Shown: piece by piece, positions 1-4,352 of the stretch | Layout: every line of letters begins with the position of its first letter | Numbering within the stretch: position 1 is the first letter of the stretch | Source: Candidatus Cloacimonadota bacterium | GTDB taxonomy: Bacteria; Cloacimonadota; Cloacimonadia; Cloacimonadales; Cloacimonadaceae | NCBI GenBank assembly: GCA_028683635.1 | Contig: JAQUHL010000136.1 | Location: 1 to 6,035, forward strand | Direction of reading: 5' to 3' | DNA: 6,035 nt | Program-made: the position numbers and the translations under genes | Notes under the pieces: model-generated | The model's database searches: none | The model's input: only the letters and a program-made list of their open reading frames with translations | What the model was told of the DNA's origin: nothing

Positions 1-2
1 AT

Positions 3-671
3 AAATCTCTGGAGGAACTGCTCTCCTCAACCAAAACTGATTTTACTAAGGAAGAAGAAATAAGAGTCCTTTTACAGAGCTTGGTGAGAGACAATCCCAA
101 AATCGTCGATGCCGCCTTCATCAATACCAAGGGAGTCATGCAATTTATCGCTCCCAGTGAATATCGCAATTACGAAGGAAACGACATCAGCGACCAACCC
201 CAGGTGATCGAGCAGATCAAGAACCCAAGAAAAATCTTCAGTGCTGCCTTCAAAGCGGTGGAAGGATTCCTGGCCACCGATATCGTGCATCCCGTCTATG
301 ACACAAAAAACCGCCTGATGGGTTCCATCAGCCTGTTGATCAACCCCATCCTCTTGATCCGCCCCATCCTGGTGGATGTGAATATTCCTCAGGATCATGA
401 ACTCTGGATCATGCAGACTGATGGCACGATCGTCTATGATCAGGACACCGAAGAGATCGGCAGAAACCTTTTTACCGACCCACTATATCAAGATTATCAA
501 AGTCTCCTGACCCTGGGCAAAAAGATTGCCAGTAACCCCTCCGGAGAAGGGGATTATACTTTTCTTGCCCCCAACCTCAAGGGCAAAGCCATAAAAACCG
601 TCGTTTGGGATACAGTCAGCCTGCATGGCAGACAGTGGAGAGTGCTACTGGCATTTAGCCCCTATAAGTAA
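3..671 (+). CDS. Cache-domain (dCache-like) sensory or binding protein, 5'-partial
   Basis: The frame is open from the left edge to a TAA at 669-671, giving 222 visible residues; the start, any signal peptide and any first membrane segment lie outside the window. Two Cache (PDC-like) halves can be read. The first, about residues 33-115, has an FINTKG strand, an NDISDQP loop and a closing VYDTKNRLMGSIS strand. The second, about residues 130-220, has IMQTDGTIVYD followed by EEIGRNLFTDPLYQ and ends in a WRVLLAFSPY strand. In this superfamily the pattern 'DG.ivyd.d..eiG.nlf.dp.y' belongs to the membrane-proximal half of double-Cache extracytoplasmic sensors that bind small ligands such as amino acids or carboxylates. 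The protein stops two residues after that strand, with no second membrane helix, HAMP, kinase or methyl-accepting domain. It is therefore a solo, secreted or lipid-anchored Cache protein, or a receptor cut short. The ligand cannot be told. The domain call is from pattern recognition only. Confidence 0.8.
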   Translation, partial: KSLEELLSSTKTDFTKEEEIRVLLQSLVRDNPKIVDAAFINTKGVMQFIAPSEYRNYEGNDISDQPQVIEQIKNPRKIFSAAFKAVEGFLATDIVHPVYDTKNRLMGSISLLINPILLIRPILVDVNIPQDHELWIMQTDGTIVYDQDTEEIGRNLFTDPLYQDYQSLLTLGKKIASNPSGEGDYTFLAPNLKGKAIKTVVWDTVSLHGRQWRVLLAFSPYK

Positions 672-704
672 AGCGCTGGATCTTTCCCTGAATAGCATCC
701 GGAA

Positions 705-741
705 GCCCGGTATCCGGGCACCTTGCGATTGCCGACAAGGT
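705..741 (+). terminator. Tandem hairpins after the Cache gene; weak terminator candidate
   Basis: Two adjacent stem-loops lie 33 bases after the Cache stop codon. The first is GCCCGG-TAT-CCGGGC (705-719), a perfect 6-bp GC stem with a 3-base loop. The second is ACCTTG (720-725) pairing with CAAGGT (736-741) across a 10-base loop. Position and strength fit the 3' end of a transcript, but no T-run follows, so a classic Rho-independent terminator is not supported. Confidence 0.25.
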
Positions 742-763
742 CCCCCTCTGGGTGGTGCTGTGA

Positions 764-874
764 AAGACCGTTACACATCCCGATTTATCGAAATACAGAC
801 TTCCAAATATGCTGGTTGTGAGGCATATTTTTGTAAATCTATTCCCGCCCACCGCCCTAAAGGGAGCAGGGCTT
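764..874. repeat. 111-bp dispersed repeat, copy A
   Basis: This stretch aligns by hand with 2138-2247 in the same orientation, at about 87% identity with one single-base gap. Similarity stops abruptly at both ends (at AAGACCG on the left and AGGGCTT on the right), which suggests a defined unit. A 26-base block from ACTTCC to GTGAGGC (799-824) is identical in the two copies. The unit is foldable: AAATATGC (805-812) pairs perfectly with GCATATTT (823-830) across a 10-base loop, and GCCCT (854-858) pairs with AGGGC (868-872). Sharp edges, two copies within 1.4 kb and retained pairing suggest a multicopy intergenic element (REP/MITE-like or a structured RNA). Its family is not known to me. Confidence 0.8.
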
Positions 875-1049
875 TTTGAACAGGAAACTCCGTCACCTCT
901 GTCGACCGGAGCTCGACAGCCCAAATAGGGATGGTGATGTCCTCGTCACCACAAAGGGCTAATTCTTTTTTTCTACTTCCGTTTACAGGGGCTCTGGCTT
1001 CGCCTCGCACCCTGCCTATGATCTGTCGCCCATTGGGCTTTCCCGTCAT
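771..1049 (-). CDS. Small ORF of unknown function overlapping repeat copy A
   Basis: A 92-codon frame starts at an ATG (1047-1049) preceded by AAGGAG (plus-strand 1057-1062) with a 7-base spacer, an ideal Shine-Dalgarno arrangement. The product has no signal peptide, membrane segment or recognised motif; it is basic at its N-terminus and includes the stretch LCGDEDITIPIWAVELRS. Its last 26 or so codons lie inside repeat copy A. The same peptide (ASQPAYLEV-x-ISINRDV) can be read in copy B, where the frame continues past the position at which copy A has a TAA (771-773). The frame could therefore be a fortuitous reading of a repeat rather than a protein. Its only solid support is the start signal and the unbroken length in hairpin-rich DNA. 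It sits just downstream of the 89-bp palindrome. I do not recognise the product and would not assign a function. Confidence 0.3.
   Translation of the reverse strand: MTGKPNGRQIIGRVRGEARAPVNGSRKKELALCGDEDITIPIWAVELRSTEVTEFPVQKALLPLGRWAGIDLQKYASQPAYLEVCISINRDV
854..877 (+). terminator. Candidate Rho-independent terminator at the end of repeat copy A
   Basis: GCCCT (854-858), a 9-base loop and AGGGC (868-872) are followed at once by TTTTT (873-877). This is a short but correctly arranged intrinsic terminator on the plus strand, about 180 bases after the Cache gene. In copy B the corresponding sequence is AGGGC-TTC-GCCCT (2241-2253) with no T-run, so terminator function would be specific to this copy. 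The stem is only 5 bp and the loop is long. Confidence 0.35.
899..972. other. Cluster of nested hairpins followed by a T-run
   Basis: CTGTCGA (899-905) pairs with TCGACAG (913-919) as a perfect 7-bp stem. Overlapping it, AGCCC (918-922) can pair with GGGCT (956-960), enclosing a TGGTGA/TCACCA stem (932-937 with 946-951). The outer stem is followed by AATTC and a run of seven T (966-972). The first stem and the outer stem share bases 918-919 and so partly exclude each other. The arrangement could be a plus-strand terminator or part of a larger structured repeat. No protein is supported on the plus strand here. Confidence 0.3.
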
Positions 1050-1070
1050 TCCCTCACTCCTTCCTGATCC

Positions 1071-1159
1071 AAGGCGTTAATCACTTCTTAATCTACCCTT
1101 AATCAAGCGTTAATAATTAACGCTTGATTAAGGGTAGATTAAGAAGTGATTAACGCCTT
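1071..1159. repeat. 89-bp perfect palindrome built on an 11-bp TTAATC lattice
   Basis: Every base from 1071 to 1114 pairs with its partner from 1159 down to 1116, giving 44-bp perfect arms around the single central base at 1115. Within the left arm TTAATC begins at 1077, 1088 and 1099, and TTAATA begins at 1110. The right arm carries the mirror GATTAA ending at 1131, 1142 and 1153, with the central ATTAA ending at 1120. All spacings are exactly 11 bases, while the 5-base spacers differ within an arm (ACTTC, TACCC, AAGCG). Outside the perfect part the flanks still show imperfect inverted similarity (GGAAGGAGTGAGG on the minus strand at left against GAAGGAACGAGG at right). It lies 87 bases beyond the methyltransferase stop codon and just upstream of the small minus-strand ORF. 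It lacks the GC stem plus T-run of a terminator. The function is unknown; a multi-site protein-binding array is possible. Confidence 0.95.
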
Positions 1160-1246
1160 CAAAGAAGGAACGAGGATGCAAAAAACACTTTCAGGGCACG
1201 TTTGAGCTTTCAAAAGCTATTCAAAAGGAGATATTGGCGATGTATT

Positions 1247-1978
1247 CTACCGGCGTTTTAGCTGCATGAGTAGCCAATAGGGTTTGGGTTTGGTGACGAA
1301 GCGATTCAGGAGATTACTGAGTTTGGAGACAAGATTGGAGTTAAGAACATACTTGGTTGATTTGCATTGGGGACATATTACCGGTGCTATGGGATGAAAA
1401 TACTGCTTACCCAGATTGTTTTTGATCCACAGTAGGAAGGGGTGAAAGTCCCGTTCAAGCGGACCAAAAAGGAGATGATTTACTTGTTCAAACTGTGGAA
1501 AAAGTTCCCTTAGCATGGATACAGAAAAGCAGTGCAGATGCCCATAGGCATGATATACCCTACCACATGAATCGCATTTGAGGAATGATTTGGCAAGCTG
1601 TTCCTGATAAGGAACGGAGACAAGGATGTATTTTTTGGCTATCCGTTGCATTTCACTCACAGCTTTCGATAAATCCGAGTCATTCAGATGCTCGAGCATT
1701 TCGCTGCTGAAGGCCAGGTCGAAACTCTTTTCTGGGACAGGAATATCGGTGGCAGAGCACTGGATTTTGGATGTTTTAACCTCTTTCAGGGCAGTTTCCG
1801 ATATATCAATACCAGTAACAGCATAGCTCTGAGCCAGATAATTGCTGATTATTCCATTTCCACAACCCACATCAATTATACTCTCAACGTCTTTGGGAAT
1901 CCAATTCTTTATAATCTCGAGCTTTTGCTTTATCTGACCACTTCTATCGTAGTTTTGCCAGATTGCATCATTTATCAT
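1247..1978 (-). CDS. Class I SAM-dependent methyltransferase with two CxxC pairs
   Basis: The 243-residue product has the Rossmann methyltransferase signature in order. The S-adenosylmethionine glycine loop IIDVGCGNG is at residues 34-42, the acidic strand GIDIS at 56-60, SATDIPVPEKSFDLAFSSE at about 75-93, and MLEHL, typical of the Methyltransf_11/25 group, at 94-98. The C-terminal part carries CDSC (135-138) followed by GRVYHAYGHLHCFS, and CPQC (202-205). The four cysteines could hold a zinc. This layout recalls methyltransferases of polysaccharide or cell-surface clusters, but the acceptor cannot be read and no such genes are nearby. I chose the ATG at 1976-1978 because AAGGA lies 9 bases upstream. 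The ATG two codons earlier (1982-1984) leaves only 3 bases to that site, and a GTG at 1997-1999 has no ribosome site. The gene stands alone between two copies of a dispersed repeat and converges on the Cache gene. No catalytic residue looks lost. Confidence 0.88.
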   Translation of the reverse strand: MINDAIWQNYDRSGQIKQKLEIIKNWIPKDVESIIDVGCGNGIISNYLAQSYAVTGIDISETALKEVKTSKIQCSATDIPVPEKSFDLAFSSEMLEHLNDSDLSKAVSEMQRIAKKYILVSVPYQEQLAKSFLKCDSCGRVYHAYGHLHCFSVSMLRELFPQFEQVNHLLFGPLERDFHPFLLWIKNNLGKQYFHPIAPVICPQCKSTKYVLNSNLVSKLSNLLNRFVTKPKPYWLLMQLKRR

Positions 1979-1987
1979 GTTCATATT

Positions 1988-1992
1988 TCCTT
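1988..1992 (-). promoter_or_regulatory. Ribosome binding site deciding the methyltransferase start
   Basis: On the minus strand AAGGA lies 9 bases before the ATG at 1976-1978 and only 3 before the ATG at 1982-1984, so spacing favours the downstream codon. If the upstream ATG were used, the protein would gain Met-Asn at its N-terminus and nothing else would change. Confidence 0.5.
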
Positions 1993-2049
1993 CTTTCACA
2001 AGTCTTGATTCCGGACCAGATTACAGGAGGTTTGAAAATTATGTGGCTC

Positions 2050-2078
2050 ATTCTCTTAAGAAACAGGTAACTCGTCAA
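2050..2078 (-). promoter_or_regulatory. Candidate sigma-70-like promoter for the methyltransferase
   Basis: Read on the minus strand, TTGACG (2073-2078) matches the -35 consensus at five of six positions. After exactly 17 bases comes GAGAAT (2050-2055), which matches the -10 consensus at four of six. Transcription would begin near 2043, leaving a leader of about 65 bases. The -10 is weak, and some bacterial groups use different consensus sequences, so this is a candidate only. Confidence 0.35.
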
Positions 2079-2137
2079 GTAAATATTAAGAAAAAGTATG
2101 CAATTTATCCTGATGTGTGGAACTAAATTTGCGTTAT

Positions 2138-2247
2138 AAGACCGTTGCACATCCCGATTTATCGAAATGATGACTTCCAAATATGCTGGTTGTGAGGCTA
2201 ATATTTGTAAATCATTTTCGCCCACCAACCTAAAAGGAGTAGGGCTT
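2138..2247. repeat. 111-bp dispersed repeat, copy B
   Basis: This is the second copy of the unit at 764-874, in the same orientation, one base shorter. The main stem survives although the bases around it have shifted: AAATATGC still pairs with GC...ATATTT, with a TA bulge in place of the two extra T of copy A. The 3' hairpin is remodelled into GTAGGGC-TTC-GCCCTGC (2239-2255), which reaches past the alignment edge. The copy lies between the methyltransferase leader and the MITE-like element. Together with copy A it brackets the palindrome and the methyltransferase as direct repeats. Confidence 0.8.
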
Positions 2248-2289
2248 CGCCCTGCAACCCATTACTCAATGGTCTTATATAGTTTCCAC

Positions 2290-2376
2290 TTTGAAATGAC
2301 ATAATCAAACGGGGCATGGGGCGGAGCCCCATACAATATTGGGTGGTGGGCTGGGCATGGATTATGTCATTTCAAA
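2290..2376. mobile_element. MITE-like 87-bp inverted-repeat element
   Basis: Perfect 17-bp terminal inverted repeats, TTTGAAATGACATAATC (2290-2306) and its reverse complement (2360-2376), enclose a 53-base G-rich core. GTTT just outside the left arm and AAAC just outside the right arm extend the inverted similarity with small offsets. The core holds a second palindrome, ATGGGGC-GGA-GCCCCAT (2316-2332), and a direct repeat GGGCATGG (2312-2319 and 2353-2360) of which the second copy meets the right arm. There is no reading frame for a transposase, so any mobility would be in trans. TTATATA occurs on both sides (2275-2281 and 2389-2395) and might be a target duplication, but it is AT-rich and not flush with the arms. 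An alternative is a palindromic intergenic repeat not derived from a transposon. Confidence 0.6.
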
Positions 2377-2571
2377 CTAAACACGATATTATATACTCAC
2401 CAGGGTGTGGTACAGTTCGCTCCCTCAAGATTTTACAGGATTGTGGCTTTGGTGCTGTATGACAGGGAGAATCTGGCTTGGCTCCAGGAATTGGAGCGAA
2501 GTAAGAGGCAGATATCCTGGCAGGAGATCAGAGAGAAAATTCACCCGGATGGGCTTAGCCCAGATTACTGA
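2377..2571 (+). pseudogene. 3' remnant of an unidentified plus-strand gene
   Basis: From the edge of the MITE-like element to a TGA at 2569-2571 one plus-strand frame stays open for 64 codons and reads like real protein: FYRIVALVLYDRENLAWLQE near the middle, then ISWQEIREKIHPDGLSPDY at the end. It has amphipathic, charged helix-like composition, unlike the chance frames around it. There is no ATG in frame; the only early start is a GTG at 2407 without a convincing ribosome site. Upstream the frame runs into the repeat element and meets a stop (TAA at 2302-2304), as expected if the 5' part was lost through insertion or deletion. It overlaps the end of the PAS/GAF gene by 17 bases tail to tail. 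I do not recognise the family. It could instead be a chance frame or a small GTG-started gene. Confidence 0.35.
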
Positions 2572-4333
2572 TATCACTTACAAAGGCTATGAAGCGCTCT
2601 GAACTGAGATTCACAGCGGATACCACACAGGTCTTCTGAGAGCCGTCTTTGGTGCAGAAGGTCAACCGATCCATGGCTTTGCCCTCGGAGACAACCTGCT
2701 GGAAATGTTTCATTCCTCTTTCCAGAGTTTGGGGTGCCAATAATGATGCAATGTTCATGCCAATCAATTCTTCCAATTTATATCCGGTAATTTTACTGGA
2801 AGCTTCATTGGCATAGACCAGGTTGCCATTTTGGTCTGCCACCAGAATGCTCTCCGGGGAGTGCTCCACGTAGCCTCGGAACCTTTCTTCGCTGTGGCGT
2901 AGTTCTTTTTCGGTTTCGATTCTGGTAAACGCTCCGGCAAAGATATCTCCTATGATATTGAGTAAACTAAGATCGGAAGTATCCCAACCGAATGATTCAT
3001 CGTAATATAAGAATCCCAAAATGGCGAAAATATCTTCTTTCATATAGATAGGAATCGTAATCGCTCCCTTGGTCTTCTGTTTTCTGAAGATATCCCGTTC
3101 CAGCACTGCATCCAGGGGAATATCCCGAAGCGAATTGATGATCCAGGGCTTGCGTTCTGAAAGCTTACTCTGGAAAAAGGGATACTTGGAAATGTCGAAG
3201 GGATCAAACTGAGTTTTGTGGGTTATATCTTTCAAGGAAGTCCACTCGTGAACGGTGCAGAAATTGGCTTTCGCGCCCTCCTGCACCAGTAAGTAGCATT
3301 TGTTGGCCAGTGTATATTGACCAATAATATTGAGATTGGTATCGATGACCTGGGTAAGATTATCCTCTCTGGCATTCAGGAAGTTGGACGAAAGCCGGGT
3401 AAGCATGTTTTCTGTTTCCAGCTTACGCTTCAAGGTTTTTTCCGCCAGATGACGGGTGATAAGCAGTCCTACCTGATGGGCATAGAGCAGAACAAGCTCT
3501 TCATTTACAAGCTCTTCACCAGCAGACATGAAAAGAGTAAAATCCCCAATCTCTTTTTCTTCCCTCATTATCCGTACCAGATATATATAGCCCAGTTTGA
3601 AAGTGTTTTGCACCATAGTTACCAGTTTGGGCGGCAAAGTGGGCTCGGCAAGATCGAGCAGATTATCAAAACGGTAGATGATGTTATCCTTGATCCGCTC
3701 GTATCTCGAAGGATAAATCCCCCATCTTTTACCTAACAGATTGAAGCCCAGGAGTCTGGAGGTTTGGGATATGGCATCCGATATCCCGCTGATGGCCATG
3801 GTCGTGAGAGTCGTGGAATTTGCCTCAATGATGTTGAAAGCGATGAATTTGGCATTGGTGAGTTTCATCAGATCATCTGTAAAGACCGAATAGTCAAGAT
3901 CTGTGATGGGGGATTGGAGGAATTTTTCGGAAGTTTTTGCCAGAAGCTCGAGCCTTTGCCTTTCCTTTTTCTGGGCTGTTATCTCAAAGAAGAATACGTG
4001 GAAATGGAGAGGCTCATCTGAATATGCGGATACCTTGTACCATTTGTCCAAAGAACCAGAGTAGTCTTCGAATTCAAGCGTTCCGCCTTCCATAGCGAGC
4101 TTTCCATAGGCTGTAATCCAATCGAATTCATCCTTGCCGATATCCGGAGTTACCTCCCTGATAGACCGATTCAGGATATCTGCCTTTTTTAAACCAGTTT
4201 GCAGTTCAAAGGCGTGATTAACATCCAGAAAGATATAGTCCACCGGCTTCCCGGATTCATCCAGAACCATTTTGTGATAGGCATAGCTAACTATGCTCTG
4301 GTTATACAGAGACTTAGTAATATTGTGTTCCAC
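2555..4333 (-). CDS. PAS-GAF-GAF-PAS sensory protein without an output domain
   Basis: The 592-residue product has four sensory modules. PAS 1 is about residues 10-122 (MVLDESGKPVDYIFLDVN, then a VFFFEITAQKKE end). GAF-like 1 is about 128-298. GAF-like 2 is about 318-470 (GAITIPIYMKEDIFAILGFL). PAS 2 is about 483-589 (FRGYVEHSPESILVADQNG; NEASSKITGYKLEELIGMN; RFIAFVSDI). Charged helical linkers at about 296-315 and 470-488 look like the signalling helices that join such modules in dimers. There is no membrane segment, so it is cytoplasmic. In most relatives a histidine kinase, GGDEF or helix-turn-helix domain follows the last PAS; here the protein ends five residues after VSDI with a TAA, and no kinase-like frame follows. 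The start is the GTG at 4331-4333, which has GAAAGGAG 6 bases upstream; the TTG at 4337-4339 touches that site and cannot be used. The gene follows the M16 gene by 19 bases, indicating one transcript. Ligands and cofactors are unknown. Confidence 0.85.
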   Translation of the reverse strand: MEHNITKSLYNQSIVSYAYHKMVLDESGKPVDYIFLDVNHAFELQTGLKKADILNRSIREVTPDIGKDEFDWITAYGKLAMEGGTLEFEDYSGSLDKWYKVSAYSDEPLHFHVFFFEITAQKKERQRLELLAKTSEKFLQSPITDLDYSVFTDDLMKLTNAKFIAFNIIEANSTTLTTMAISGISDAISQTSRLLGFNLLGKRWGIYPSRYERIKDNIIYRFDNLLDLAEPTLPPKLVTMVQNTFKLGYIYLVRIMREEKEIGDFTLFMSAGEELVNEELVLLYAHQVGLLITRHLAEKTLKRKLETENMLTRLSSNFLNAREDNLTQVIDTNLNIIGQYTLANKCYLLVQEGAKANFCTVHEWTSLKDITHKTQFDPFDISKYPFFQSKLSERKPWIINSLRDIPLDAVLERDIFRKQKTKGAITIPIYMKEDIFAILGFLYYDESFGWDTSDLSLLNIIGDIFAGAFTRIETEKELRHSEERFRGYVEHSPESILVADQNGNLVYANEASSKITGYKLEELIGMNIASLLAPQTLERGMKHFQQVVSEGKAMDRLTFCTKDGSQKTCVVSAVNLSSERFIAFVSDISNLG

Positions 4334-4339
4334 GGCCAA

Positions 4340-4347
4340 CTCCTTTC
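4340..4347 (-). promoter_or_regulatory. Ribosome binding site fixing the GTG start of the PAS/GAF gene
   Basis: On the minus strand GAAAGGAG lies 6 bases before the GTG at 4331-4333, an optimal spacing. The longest possible frame would start at a TTG directly touching this site, which rules that start out. The site lies within the gap after the M16 stop codon, so translation of the second gene is independently initiated on a shared transcript. Confidence 0.75.
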
Positions 4348-4352
4348 AAAAC

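Noticed and set aside
1205..1218. AGCTTT-CA-AAAGCT palindrome downstream of the methyltransferase, as its terminator
   Set aside because: The stem is AT-rich with an impossibly tight loop unless opened, and no T-run follows on the minus strand.
1226..1269. Plus-strand 9-codon frame (ATG at 1240) with AGGAG 9 bases upstream, overlapping the 3' end of the methyltransferase
   Set aside because: It is very short, lies antisense to a confident gene, and has no promoter or downstream gene it could lead into.
2025..2070. Plus-strand 9-codon frame (ATG at 2041) with a perfect AGGAGG 10 bases upstream
   Set aside because: It lies in the divergent leader of the methyltransferase and leads into a repeat rather than a gene; the Shine-Dalgarno match alone is weak evidence.
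1968..2228. Minus-strand frame through repeat copy B and the methyltransferase leader
   Set aside because: It reads the repeat and then AT-rich leader, overlaps the methyltransferase start in another frame, and has no good start signal; the shared peptide is explained by the repeat.
2551..2561. GGGC-TTA-GCCC hairpin at the stop codon of the PAS/GAF gene, as a terminator
   Set aside because: The stem is only 4-5 bp, overlaps the stop codon itself and is not followed by T residues on the minus strand.
3317..3736. Plus-strand open frame opposite the PAS/GAF gene
   Set aside because: It is antisense to a confident coding sequence, with no ribosome site or protein-like motif.
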